From NCBI RefSeq assembly GCF_000281955.1, contig NZ_AKKF01000037.1, positions 1-44,745 on the forward strand: DNA of 44,745 nt, in the 5' to 3' direction. How positions within the stretch are numbered: position 1 is the first letter of the stretch; every line of letters starts with the position of its first letter. Shown piece by piece: positions 17,401 through 24,717 of the stretch. The position numbers were made by a program, and so were the translations under genes. Origin of the DNA: Caulobacter sp. AP07. GTDB taxonomy: Bacteria; Pseudomonadota; Alphaproteobacteria; Caulobacterales; Caulobacteraceae. The notes under the pieces were generated by a model, which was given only the letters and a program-made list of their open reading frames with translations, did no database searches and had not been told where the DNA came from.

Positions 17401-20138
17401 ACGTCGCCCGTCGCGTCGCCGGTGGAGGCGGTGGCATAGACCATGTCGATCAACAGGCCGCCACCGCCCGCCGGGTCGTCATAGACGGCGGTGTCGAAAC
17501 CCAGGCCGCCATACAGGTTGTCGGCTCCAGCGCCGCCCCGCAGGGTGTCGGCGCCGTCGCCGCCTTCCAGCGTATCGTCGCCGCCCAGGCCCGCGAGGAT
17601 GTCGTCGCCGGCCAGGCCCTCGATGGTGTCGTGGTCGGGGGTTCCGGTCAGCGTGTCGGCCCCGGGCGTTCCGACCATGTGCGCGGCGCCCGCGCCGCCG
17701 AGCTTGATGGTGATGTCGCTGAATTCCAGCCGATCGACATGGGTCACCGTGGAGACGCCGTCGACCCGGCTGACGCTGATCGTGTCGCCGTAGGTGATCG
17801 TGAACGCCGACCGGGCGCCGGCGAACACTGCCACGTTGGACCCCGCGCCGCCATCGATCGTGTCGCCGCCGCCGCCGCTGATCAACCGATCGTCGCCGGC
17901 CCCGCCGTTCAGCGTGTCGGGTCCCTTGCTGCCGGTCAGGACGTCATTGCCGTCCTCGCCGTTCAGGGTCGATCCCACCAGGGTGACCGGCGTGACCGCG
18001 TGGTCGCTGATCGACACGTCCAGGGTGTAGGTGCGTGAGGTGAGCGTGAGCGGCTGAACGGTGAAGCCGCCCGCCCCATCGCTCGCCCGGTCCCCGACCT
18101 CGAGATAGTAGGTCCCGGCGTCGGCGAAGGTGTAGCTGGCCACCTCGCCGCTCGAGATACCGCCAAACGCGGCGACCTGGCCGCCATCCGCGCGCAGGAT
18201 CTTGAGCGCCGGCGTGAAGGTGGTGATGTTGCGGAGATTGAACACCGCCGTCGCGCCGGCAGTGACCGTGAAGCTGGTATATTCGCGGCCCGCGGCCGAG
18301 GGCGTGAAGCGCACCGTGGCGTGCGGCACGGTGATGTCGTTGGCGATGAAGATGGACGGAGCCCGGTCGAACGCGCCGTCCACCGAAAAGGCCGTGGCGA
18401 ACGAGGTGGCCTGCAGGCTACTGGATTTTGTCAGGTCGGGCGCGCCGCCGGTCTCGACCGGCGCCCCGGCGAACAGCTGATCGTCGCCAGCCCCACCGTT
18501 CAGGATGTCGGACCCGCCGCCGCCGCGCAGCACGTCGGCGTTGACGCCGCCGGTCAGGTGGTCGTTGTAGATCGAGCCGCCCAGCGCCTCGATGCTCGTC
18601 AGGGTGTCCGTCCCCGCCGCGATGGTGTCCTGCGGGCCGGTGATGGCCAGGCTGACGGTGACGCCGGCCGGCGCGGTCGAATAGTCGGCGCTGTCGACGC
18701 CGTCATCGCCGAACAGGGCGTCGTCGCCCAGGCCGCCGATCAGGCGATCGCCGCCGCCGCCGCCGTGGAGGGTGTCGTTGCCCGCGCCGCCGTTGAGGAT
18801 GTCGGCCCCGCCTTGACCGTTCAGCACGTCGTCGCCACCGAACCCGTTCAGCGTGCTTAGGTTGACGCCGCCGTTGATGACGCCGCCGTTGATGACGTTG
18901 TCGGTGACGTCGCCGTTCTGGATCGCCGTCGGCGTCGCCGTGAACGCGACAGTCTGGTCGCTGAACTGCAGGAACTCGACATTGGTCAGGCTGACGACCC
19001 CGGGGGTTCCGTCGCCGGCGACCGAGACGGAGTCGCTGAATGTAAAGATCGAATAGGCGGACCTGGCGCCGCTGAAGACCACCGTGTCGACGCCCAGGCC
19101 GCCATCGATCCTGTCGGCCCCGCCACCGGTGGCGATGCGGTTATCGGCGGCGTTGCCGTAGATGGTGTCGGATCCGGACCCGCCGATCACGTTCTCGATC
19201 ACCGCGCCCAGCGCGATGGCGACGTTGCCCGTCGCGCCGCCGACATTGGAAAAGGCTCCCTGCCGCAGGTCGATGACCTGTTGCTGACCGTAGCCCGAGA
19301 AATCCAGCGTATCGGAGCCGCCCGCGTCCCAAACGGCGAAGACCGCGGTCGCGCTGGCGTTCGCGATGCTGAACCACGGCCGGTCGGCGGTGGAATTGAA
19401 GCCGTAGACCGTGTCTCCGGTCCGGGTGGTCAGGTTGGCGCCGTACAGGCGCTGGGCGGCGGCGATGTCGTCGAGCTGCGGCGCCGCGGCGTATCCGCTG
19501 AGGTTACCGCCGGCGCTGTTGGCGCTGAACGGACTCATCACGGTGTACTGGAGCGTGTCTTCGTTATAGGCGGCGTTGGCGGCGTAGGTCAGGGGTCCGG
19601 CGGGATAGTCGCCGGGCGATTCCAGGCCGATGGCCCGGGCGATGTCGCGCACCAGTTCGAACTGGCCGGCACGGTTCATCACCGGCGTGGTGTTGGTCGC
19701 CAGCGAGGCGTTGATCCACACGTCGCCGGCGCTGGAATCGGCCGACGCATTGGCCGGTCCGAAGGCCAGGCCCGCGTCGCCCGACGCGCCGCCGGTGTAG
19801 CCGCCGAACAGCAGCGTCGCCGAGTCGGTATAGGCGCCTTCGCCCGTGGTCCCGGCGCCGACTCGCGTGAAGGTGATGTTGGCGACGTCGGACCAGGCTT
19901 GCAGGGCCAGCTCGGTCGCGGCGATCTGAGCGGCGCTGAACCGGACGAAGTCGGTCACGCCCGTCGGCAGGCTCGCGGGCGCGGTCGATCGAAAGCCGAT
20001 CGTCACCGTCGCGGCGGTTCCCAGGATTCCGCCCGGCGACCAGTTGAGGTCCGACCGGGTCAGCTGGGCGCCAGCGTCCGTGATGGTCAGCGACCCCGCA
20101 TTGTCCGGCGCGACCGGTCCGCGTTGATCCCCGTTCAC
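14481..20138 (-). CDS. Giant RTX (hemolysin-type Ca-binding) secreted protein with degenerate serralysin-like N-domain
   Basis: 1885 aa. The N-terminal ~250 residues follow the M10 serralysin plan (WSDVANITFTRV; the VMSPFS Met-turn; APQLDDIAAAQRLYGAN), but the zinc motif HExxHxxGxxH is replaced by RDIARAIGLES, so no metal ligand or catalytic Glu remains. A pre-peptidase-C-like beta domain (YTFADAGTYYLEVGD) lies near residue 640. Most of the rest is clusters of GGxGxDxLxG calcium-binding nonapeptides separated by repeated ~110-residue units (GGGLxIDM ... TGDAxGDxFxxIE). The C-terminus is hydrophobic after acidic repeats, as in type I secretion signals; no export genes are in the window. GTG start chosen because GAAGGA precedes it; a TTG nine codons upstream is the alternative. 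Confidence 0.85.
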   Translation of the reverse strand: MNGDQRGPVAPDNAGSLTITDAGAQLTRSDLNWSPGGILGTAATVTIGFRSTAPASLPTGVTDFVRFSAAQIAATELALQAWSDVANITFTRVGAGTTGEGAYTDSATLLFGGYTGGASGDAGLAFGPANASADSSAGDVWINASLATNTTPVMNRAGQFELVRDIARAIGLESPGDYPAGPLTYAANAAYNEDTLQYTVMSPFSANSAGGNLSGYAAAPQLDDIAAAQRLYGANLTTRTGDTVYGFNSTADRPWFSIANASATAVFAVWDAGGSDTLDFSGYGQQQVIDLRQGAFSNVGGATGNVAIALGAVIENVIGGSGSDTIYGNAADNRIATGGGADRIDGGLGVDTVVFSGARSAYSIFTFSDSVSVAGDGTPGVVSLTNVEFLQFSDQTVAFTATPTAIQNGDVTDNVINGGVINGGVNLSTLNGFGGDDVLNGQGGADILNGGAGNDTLHGGGGGDRLIGGLGDDALFGDDGVDSADYSTAPAGVTVSLAITGPQDTIAAGTDTLTSIEALGGSIYNDHLTGGVNADVLRGGGGSDILNGGAGDDQLFAGAPVETGGAPDLTKSSSLQATSFATAFSVDGAFDRAPSIFIANDITVPHATVRFTPSAAGREYTSFTVTAGATAVFNLRNITTFTPALKILRADGGQVAAFGGISSGEVASYTFADAGTYYLEVGDRASDGAGGFTVQPLTLTSRTYTLDVSISDHAVTPVTLVGSTLNGEDGNDVLTGSKGPDTLNGGAGDDRLISGGGGDTIDGGAGSNVAVFAGARSAFTITYGDTISVSRVDGVSTVTHVDRLEFSDITIKLGGAGAAHMVGTPGADTLTGTPDHDTIEGLAGDDILAGLGGDDTLEGGDGADTLRGGAGADNLYGGLGFDTAVYDDPAGGGGLLIDMVYATASTGDATGDVFVNIEQVIGTSGADSIRGTDGAETLSGLGGDDALVGRRGADALIGGDGYDTAYYYDFTGNAIIDMLNPGASKGEAAGDTFSSIERVIAVGNASFSFFGTAATETFVGSTANDFFVGRGGGDTFIGGAGNDTVTFDALPGGGGLTINLADSSLSTGDAANVTLIDIQIVVGSAGGDTFRGTSGADPDLQGAGGDDIFYGSAGADLMRGDAGTDTLYYASTAGVARTIADMYSGAANTGQAAGDVILSMERMIALDDGDFSFLGDGFANTLSGLGGADQFTGRGGNDVIDGGDGDDIAFFSGARAGYTITTTNGVTTVSGGSDGTDTLTHVERLQFSDAIVVLDAPPPVTGTPGPDTLNGTSSANIIDGLAGDDIIHGLGGDDTLYGNDGQDAVYGDAGADILYGDAGDDQLFGGTEGDTLFGGAGFDTANYQALPGGGGLLIDMLYGAYGTGEAQGDSFQSIERVIGTTGDDSIRGTNYAETLVGGDGDDQLIGKLGADTLIGGAGFDIALYFGTSFVPTVIDMLNPGLGTFEGAGDTYQGIEAVMGLGAFNFSFFGTTGTETLIGSDGADTFNGRGGGDTFIGGAGDDTINFNAPAGGGGLIIDLANSQLSTGDAFGVTMIGIETIVATSGADVMRGTTGVETLSGGDGDDDLSGAGGADDLIGGDGFDTASYHSTVGLARTVIDIRNSGLGTGEGAGDSFNSIERVMARDDGDFTFRGGIGSFYRILFVGAGGQDLFYAQGAKDTFDGGAGIDTVHFETLLPGSPANGGGLRIDMMSPTASNGVALGVTLLNIEGVVSTVGHDQVFGDNAANTLDGSLGNDELTGRGGADFLVGGDGFDIALYDTLPGGGGLTIDMLVPGIATGDALGDTFDSVERIQATSGADIVLGSVWGDQLFGGDGDDILAGRQGDDFLNGQNGFDTAYFDGAFADYAVTRQGEYLVVTSALEGTDVLLGIEALTFSDQTIASSWFL

Positions 20139-20194
20139 GATCGCGATCCTTCGAGACCGGCGCAAAGTGTCTGGGCTTGGCTGACAGGACGCAT
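20135..20194 (-). CDS. Putative 19-codon upstream ORF coupled to the RTX gene
   Basis: ATG at 20194 is preceded by CTGGAG at a good distance and reads MRPVSQAQTLCAGLEGSRS, ending TGA. That TGA overlaps the GTG start of the RTX gene as GTGA. It may be a leader peptide giving translational coupling. Alternatively a one-base sequence error or frameshift has split the true N-terminus. Seen in sequence; function inferred. Confidence 0.4.
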   Translation of the reverse strand: MRPVSQAQTLCAGLEGSRS

Positions 20195-20525
20195 GGTGAC
20201 TCCAGATCGGCGATACGGCGTCGAGAGTCCTCGGATCGTTTTAGGGAGATATCCTGGTCCCGACGCCACTCGATCATTACGAAAGACAGGTGGCGAAGTC
20301 ACGCAATCCGAGCGCGGTTGCGGGACGAACGCGACGCGGGTCGGCTAGGGCGTTGAAATCCCTCAGAAGGGCATTTTCACAACCTGCGGCGCCAGCTCAA
20401 GATCGGCCGTGTCGCGACCGATCCAACTTCAGGCCGTCCGCAAATCTCGTGTCGGGCCCACTTAAGACCGACCGGCTAAGCTATTGATCTAATGGAATGG
20501 GCGTATTTCGCCAACTTGGGCTTCC

Positions 20526-20544
20526 CAACTTAACGCTGGCCCAA
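20526..20544. repeat. 19-bp repeat copy 1 (candidate TnsB-binding site)
   Basis: CAACTTAACGCTGGCCCAA. It matches the copy at 20558 at 18 of 19 positions with a 32-bp period, three helical turns. Spaced repeats at an end are typical of Tn7-like elements, and this lies at the cargo side of the tnsABC-tniQ block. Confidence 0.5.
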
Positions 20545-20557
20545 ACCCCGGGGTCGA

Positions 20558-20576
20558 CAACTTAACACTGGCCCAA
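20558..20576. repeat. 19-bp repeat copy 2 (candidate TnsB-binding site)
   Basis: CAACTTAACACTGGCCCAA, the second copy of the repeat at 20526. A weaker inverted match lies near the opposite flank (32573-32592). Confidence 0.5.
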
Positions 20577-20632
20577 GCTGAAAAAGGCGCCGTTCTGGAC
20601 GTTGGCCCGGAGCGTCAGTAGACGTGCAGATG

Positions 20633-20661
20633 GCCGATGGCGTGAACTAAAGCATCGAGCT
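20633..20661. repeat. 29-bp direct repeat, copy 1 (upstream of the MbcA-like gene)
   Basis: It begins GCCGATGGCGTGAACTAAAG and ends CATCGAGCT. It matches the copy at 21277 at 26 of 29 positions and lies 42 nt before the antitoxin ATG, so it may carry the promoter or operator. Confidence 0.6.
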
Positions 20662-20702
20662 GAGGGCCCGGACACGCTATGTTATCGCCCGAAGGGGCCG
20701 TC

Positions 20703-21254
20703 ATGACGTCTACCGGCAAATCCACGTCCAAGGGTCCAAGCGCTCAAGGAGGGAGGACCAGGACGCCCGTCAAGGGCGGCTTTGTTACAGGCAACTCCAC
20801 CAGTATAGACAAGTTCGACCTCTCCGATCTGAACTATCTCGCAATTTACCACGCATCCGCCGAAGATAGACTCTGGATCATTAGGGCTGGAATCAAGGCC
20901 TCGCTGGCAAAGCGAATAGTAGACGACTTAGATATGCCGGTAGCTTTGACCTACAAGGCCCTGCATATTCCCATTTCGATGACCAACCGCAAGGCCACGG
21001 CCGACGCAGTGCTGCGTTCTGACGAGGGCGAGCGGATGCTCGGCTTGGCGAAGCTAGTGGGCCAGGTGGAGGCCATGGCCCAAGGCATGGAGGAAGTCGA
21101 AGGATTCGACGCGCGGGCGTGGACGTCCCGTTGGCTCAGAGAGCCTGTGCCAGCTCTCGGTGGAGCGACGCCATTGGATTATATGGACACCATGGAAGGG
21201 CAGGCTCTCGTGTCCGACACCCTGGCCCGGATCCAAAGCGGGGCCTATGGGTGA
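20703..21254 (+). CDS. MbcA/ParS/Xre-type antitoxin-like protein (DUF2384), no adjacent toxin
   Basis: 183 aa. A Ser/Gly/Lys-rich N-tail is followed by an Xre-like helical core (IKASLAKRIVDDLDMPVALTYKALHI) and the C-terminal toxin-binding domain of the MbcA/ParS family, with RAWTSRWLREPVPALGGATP and VSDTLARIQSGAYG. Such antitoxins normally sit next to a RES-domain toxin that destroys NAD, but none follows; only 62 bases separate this gene from the end of the convergent HigA-like gene. GAAGGGG precedes the ATG; an upstream ATG at 20679 has a poorer site. It may neutralise a toxin elsewhere or serve as regulator. A diverged copy of its 5' region lies at 21755. Confidence 0.8.
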   Translation: MTSTGKSTSKGPSAQGGRTRTPVKGGFVTGNSTSIDKFDLSDLNYLAIYHASAEDRLWIIRAGIKASLAKRIVDDLDMPVALTYKALHIPISMTNRKATADAVLRSDEGERMLGLAKLVGQVEAMAQGMEEVEGFDARAWTSRWLREPVPALGGATPLDYMDTMEGQALVSDTLARIQSGAYG

Positions 21255-21276
21255 CGCGCCAGTGATCATAAAGGAC

Positions 21277-21305
21277 GCCGATGGCGTAAACTAGAGCATC
21301 GCGCT
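21277..21305. repeat. 29-bp direct repeat, copy 2
   Basis: It begins GCCGATGGCGTAAACTAGAG and ends CATCGCGCT. It is the second copy of the repeat at 20633, here followed not by an antitoxin gene but by the 3' end of a HigA-like gene on the other strand. Confidence 0.6.
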
Positions 21306-21316
21306 TGCGCCATCCG

Positions 21317-21616
21317 TCATGGCGCCGTGAGCGCCCGTTCTACGGCCTCGGGCTCGCGAGCGATCACCATCAAAAGGGTTCTGGCCGCCGCCTCGGGCCT
21401 ACGGCGCCGTTGCTCCCAATCCGCCACCGCTGACGCGGAAAACCCGAACCGAGCAGCAAACTGGCTTTGGCTCAGGCCCAGCCGCTTACGGACGGCCTGG
21501 ACATCCACCTCCGCAGGAACGTGAACGCGAAAGCTCCCTGCCTTAGCGCGGCCCTCGGCAACTTCCAGCGCCTCACCAAGGCCTTCCATTATCCGCCCGA
21601 AATTCTTCTTCGTCAT
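21317..21616 (-). CDS. HigA/Xre-type antitoxin-like regulator
   Basis: 99 aa. The C-terminal half is a helix-turn-helix: VRKRLGLSQSQFAARFGFSA followed by AVADWEQRRRRPEAAART, typical of HigA/NadS-like antitoxins that sit downstream of a RelE-type toxin. The N-terminal half (MTKKNFGRIMEGLGEALEVAEG) is the usual short helical arm. AGGAGGT lies seven bases before the ATG and fixes the start; an in-frame ATG at 21694 coincides with the predicted transcription start and could give a longer leaderless form. No toxin gene lies upstream, so it appears orphaned. Its promoter at 21701 contains a palindrome it may bind itself. Confidence 0.8.
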   Translation of the reverse strand: MTKKNFGRIMEGLGEALEVAEGRAKAGSFRVHVPAEVDVQAVRKRLGLSQSQFAARFGFSASAVADWEQRRRRPEAAARTLLMVIAREPEAVERALTAP

Positions 21617-21700
21617 CCGCTTACCTCCTGCCCTCGGCCTTCGCTCGCCGATGGAGGGCCCGAAGCTCGACGACAGTGTGGCGGGCTTGTCCATGGGTTG

Positions 21701-21729
21701 AAGGTACGGCGTTGCCGTAGTTTGGTCAA
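21701..21729 (-). promoter_or_regulatory. Promoter of the HigA-like gene with overlapping 15-bp palindrome
   Basis: On the minus strand, -35 TTGACC (21729-21724), a 17-bp spacer and -10 TACCTT (21706-21701). The palindrome TACGGC-AAC-GCCGTA (21719-21705) fills the spacer and overlaps the -10, as expected for an autorepressed antitoxin promoter. Confidence 0.6.
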
Positions 21730-21754
21730 TCAAACCGTGAAGAAGACCATGCGG

Positions 21755-21820
21755 CCAAGCGCTCAAGGTGGGAGGACTATGGCGCCTATCAAGGGCGGCT
21801 TTGTTGCAGGCAACGTCACC
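21755..21820 (+). pseudogene. Decayed second copy of the MbcA-like gene's 5' end
   Basis: 66 bases match 20736-20801 at 57 positions. They include the coding of PSAQGGRT and KGGFVAGN, which correspond to PSAQGGRT and KGGFVTGN of the intact antitoxin. The frame then stops within about 15 codons, so the rest of the gene is missing. The copy also provides the last bases of the convergent HTH gene at 21816. Confidence 0.65.
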
Positions 21821-22199
21821 CTCGCCCCTGGCACCGATCGATGGCGTTGACGGCGCGGACCAGTGCTGGTCGCAAGCTCATGATGCTGGAGGCTGGCACG
21901 AGATCATGGCGCCCGCAAAGCGCCAGCACTGTGGTCAGCACTTCGTCGGAGCAGCGCATCAGGGCCACGAGGTTTTCGCCGCTTGGGCCGTTGCGGCCGT
22001 CGACCCAGTTGCGCACCGTCCGCTGGTTGGTGCGGGTGATACGGCCAATTTCCTTAAGCGCCGAAGGGGTTTGGCCCCATTCGATTAGCATGGCCGCGGC
22101 GATCGCATCGCTGAACGGCGGGTCGTCCACGACGCTTTCGACGTGAAAAGTTTTTCCGGATTCTGACCGAAAATTTCGGTCGTTCTTGGGAAAAGACAT
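21816..22199 (-). CDS. Small putative HTH protein of unknown function
   Basis: 127 aa, not assigned to a named family. The middle, EIGRITRTNQRTVRNWVDGR, looks like a helix-turn-helix in which RTVRNW would be the recognition helix. FSDAIAAAMLIEWGQ precedes it and a Leu-rich helix (ALMRCSDEVLTTVLALCGR) follows, perhaps for dimers. GAGGGA lies about ten bases before the ATG. It is read divergently from the serine recombinase (gap 72 nt), so it is a candidate regulator of that operon. Its 3' end runs into the decayed antitoxin copy, which suggests the end of the reading frame was reshaped by that rearrangement. Confidence 0.55.
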   Translation of the reverse strand: MSFPKNDRNFRSESGKTFHVESVVDDPPFSDAIAAAMLIEWGQTPSALKEIGRITRTNQRTVRNWVDGRNGPSGENLVALMRCSDEVLTTVLALCGRHDLVPASSIMSLRPALVRAVNAIDRCQGRG

Positions 22200-22271
22200 T
22201 CCTAAATCCCTCGTCTAACCTCGACGCCATGAGACTTACTGGCCCCTGTCCGACAGCAATCGGCGTTGACG

Positions 22272-23837
22272 ATGATCGTGGCTTCTCCCGCAACGGATGT
22301 CGGATCTGAGCGGAAAATCATCCGCGCGGCGCAGTACGTGCGCATGTCGACCGAGCACCAACGGTACAGCACTTCCAACCAGGAAGACGCTATTGCTCAA
22401 TACGCTGGACGGCGCGGCTTCGAAATTGTCCGTACCTATGCTGATGAGGGAAAGAGTGGGCTACGCCTTGACGGCCGCCAGGCGCTTCAAAAACTGATCG
22501 CGGACGTCCGCGCGGGCTTGGCCGACTTCGAAGCGATCCTGGTCTACGACGTCAGCCGATGGGGCCGCTTCCAGGACGCCGATGAAAGCGGCTTCTATGA
22601 GTACGTTTGCCGTGAAGCAGGTATCTCCGTCCACTACTGCGCCGAGCAGTTCGAGAACGACGGGAGCCTGAGCTCGACGATCATCAAGAGCATGAAGCGG
22701 GCGATGGCTGGCGAGTATAGCCGCGAGCTGTCGGTCAAAGTGTTCAGCGGCCAATGCCGTCTTATCACTCTAGGATTCCGGCAGGGTGGGCCGGCGGGCT
22801 ACGGACTCCGCCGCCAGCTTGTTGACGAACATCGCGCGCCCAAGGCGGAACTCTCCCGCGGCGAGCATAAGAGCCTGCAGACCGACCGCGTCATTCTACA
22901 GCCCGGTCCACCGGCCGAGGTCGAGGTTGTGCGCCGGCTCTATCGAATGTTCGTGCTGCAGCGGCGATCAGAAACCGAGATCGCCGCGCAGCTCAACACC
23001 GAGGGTCTCGTCACCGATCTGGGGCGCCCCTGGACACGAGGTGTCGTCCACCAGGTGCTGACCAACGAAAAGTACATCGGCAACAACGTCTACAATCGCG
23101 TCTCCTTCAAGCTGAAGGCTAAGCGGGTCACCAACGATCCGGACATGTGGGTGCGCGCTGATGGCGCGTTCGAAGGGATCGTCGATCCAGATTTCTTCGA
23201 GGCTGCGCAACGGATCATCTTCGATCGCAGCCGGCGCTTCACCGACGAACAGTTACTGGAGCGGCTTTCGTCACTGTTAAGCCAGCGAGGCTGGCTCTCG
23301 GGTCTGGTGATCGACGAGATCGAGGACATGCCGTCCAGTTCGACGTTCCGGCACCGGTTCGGCAGCTTGCTTCGCGCCTACCAGCTGGTCGGCTTTTCCC
23401 CGGCGCGGGACTATCGGTACGTCGAGACCAACCGCGCGCTGCGGGCCCTCCACCCCGATGTCGTCGCCGGCATTATCGCGGACATTCGGAGCGCGGGCGC
23501 CAGTGTTGAACGCGATCAACACACCGACTTGCTGCACATCAATGACGAGTTCACCGCGTCGCTCGTGATCGTGCGATGTCACCTGACGCCGGCCGGCAGC
23601 CTTCGCTGGAAAGTACGGTTGGACCAGGGCCTGAGGCCGGACATCACGATCGCCGCCAGGATGACCTCCGACAACGCCACGGTTCGCGACTACTACTTGC
23701 TGCCCTGGATCGACCTGGGCGCTGCGGCAAACCTCAAGCTGGCGCCCGACAATCACATCGGACTGGACGCATACCGCTTTGATGATCTCGACGGCTTCGT
23801 CGACCTCACACGGCGGACGGCGCTGCGTGCCGCATGA
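22272..23837 (+). CDS. Large serine recombinase (resolvase/invertase family)
   Basis: 521 aa. The N-terminal catalytic domain has AAQYVRMSTEHQRYSTSNQ, with the nucleophile Ser in RMST, and YDVSRWGR, equivalent to the usual LDRLGR active-site Arg motif. A recombinase domain follows (GYGLRRQ ... VVRRLYRMFVLQRRSETEIA ... RPWTRGVVHQVLTNEKYIGN). The C-terminal ~200 residues lack an obvious four-Cys zinc ribbon and instead form an unfamiliar segment (DLLHINDEFTASLVI; RDYYLLPWIDL). ATG at 22272 is preferred over a TTG two codons earlier; no strong ribosome site is visible. Its stop overlaps the ParB-like start (ATGA), so recombinase and two ParB-like proteins form one operon. Confidence 0.88.
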   Translation: MIVASPATDVGSERKIIRAAQYVRMSTEHQRYSTSNQEDAIAQYAGRRGFEIVRTYADEGKSGLRLDGRQALQKLIADVRAGLADFEAILVYDVSRWGRFQDADESGFYEYVCREAGISVHYCAEQFENDGSLSSTIIKSMKRAMAGEYSRELSVKVFSGQCRLITLGFRQGGPAGYGLRRQLVDEHRAPKAELSRGEHKSLQTDRVILQPGPPAEVEVVRRLYRMFVLQRRSETEIAAQLNTEGLVTDLGRPWTRGVVHQVLTNEKYIGNNVYNRVSFKLKAKRVTNDPDMWVRADGAFEGIVDPDFFEAAQRIIFDRSRRFTDEQLLERLSSLLSQRGWLSGLVIDEIEDMPSSSTFRHRFGSLLRAYQLVGFSPARDYRYVETNRALRALHPDVVAGIIADIRSAGASVERDQHTDLLHINDEFTASLVIVRCHLTPAGSLRWKVRLDQGLRPDITIAARMTSDNATVRDYYLLPWIDLGAAANLKLAPDNHIGLDAYRFDDLDGFVDLTRRTALRAA

Positions 23838-24715
23838 CCCAGACAGCGCCCGACGTTCGGATGGTGCCGGTGGACGCTATCACGGTCATCAACCCTCGAA
23901 TTCGTAATCGCCGGATCTTCCAAGAGCTGGTGACCAGCATCGCGCACCTGGGGCTCAAGAAACCGATCACGGTCAGCCAGCGGCCCGGCAAGCAACGCTA
24001 CGACCTGGTCTGCGGGCAAGGACGCCTAGAAGCCTTCATGGCCCTGGGCCAGCCCGAGATTCCAGCCATCATAATCGAAGCCAGCGAGGACGACTGCTTC
24101 GTGATGAGCCTGGTGGAGAACCTAGCCCGCCGGCAGCAGACGCCGCTGGAGCTCGTCCGCTCGATCGGCGCCCTGCGCGAGCGTGGTTACAGCTACCAGG
24201 AGATCGCCGGCAAGGTCGATTTCAGTCCCGAATACGTCTACGCGATTTGCTATCTCCTCGAGAACGGCGAGGAAAAGCTGATCAACGCCGTCGAGCGCGG
24301 CGTCATCCCCCACACCGTCGCGATGGAGATCGCCAAGGCCAAAGAGGGCGAAGTCCAGCAGGCGCTTGCCAAGGCCTACGAAGAGAAAGCGATCCCCGGA
24401 AACCAGGTGCTGGCGATCCGGCAAATCATCGAACAACGCAACGCCAGTGGCAAAGGCCTACATCACCGCAATGGCCCTCACCGTCCAAAGGGCCGGGTGA
24501 CTTCCGAGGCTTTGATCCGTGCCTATCAGCGCGAAACCGATCGGCAGCGGCAGCTCGTGAAGCGCGCCTCGCTCACACAGAGCCGCTTGATGTTCGTGAC
24601 CAATGCGCTGAAGCGTCTGCTGGCTGACGATCACTTCGTCACCTTGATGAGGGCCGAAGGCGTTGGCTCGGTGCCCACCGCGCTGGCTGAGCGCATCGGA
24701 TACGATCGGGGCTGA
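23834..24715 (+). CDS. ParB/RepB-like partition protein 1
   Basis: 293 aa. The N-terminal ParB/Srx-like domain starts with VDAITVINPRIRN and carries a variant arginine box CGQGRLEAF and VENLARRQQTPLE. A central HTH follows: YSYQEIAGKVDFSPEYVYAI, then AVERGVIPHTVAMEIAKAK, as in ParB/Spo0J and plasmid RepB proteins. The C-terminal ~100 residues are basic and helical. In canonical ParB the box reads GERR and binds CTP; here it is GQGR, so nucleotide use is uncertain. It is coupled to the recombinase by an ATGA overlap, and the second ParB-like gene begins two bases after its stop. There is no ParA gene nearby, so classic plasmid partition is unlikely. Confidence 0.83.
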   Translation: MTQTAPDVRMVPVDAITVINPRIRNRRIFQELVTSIAHLGLKKPITVSQRPGKQRYDLVCGQGRLEAFMALGQPEIPAIIIEASEDDCFVMSLVENLARRQQTPLELVRSIGALRERGYSYQEIAGKVDFSPEYVYAICYLLENGEEKLINAVERGVIPHTVAMEIAKAKEGEVQQALAKAYEEKAIPGNQVLAIRQIIEQRNASGKGLHHRNGPHRPKGRVTSEALIRAYQRETDRQRQLVKRASLTQSRLMFVTNALKRLLADDHFVTLMRAEGVGSVPTALAERIGYDRG

Positions 24716-24717
24716 GG

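Larger units (their letters stand above)
20139..20702. other. Intergenic region holding repeats and the probable transposon left flank
   Basis: About 560 bases without a convincing long gene (it includes the short upstream ORF of the RTX gene). The right half is visibly less G/C-biased than the RTX gene. It contains four copies of the word CAACTT (20424, 20512, 20526, 20558), two of them inside a 19-bp repeat, and the first copy of a 29-bp repeat at 20633. This is probably the junction of native chromosome and mobile DNA. Confidence 0.6.

Noticed and set aside
15930..18038. Long open frames antisense to the RTX gene
   Set aside because: They arise from high GC and repeated codons, have low-complexity Ala/Val/Arg-rich products and no ribosome sites.
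14500..19300. Repeated DNA within the RTX gene as a possible CRISPR or satellite array
   Set aside because: The period follows codons of GGxGxD nonapeptides, spacers are not unique sequences, and the frame is open throughout.
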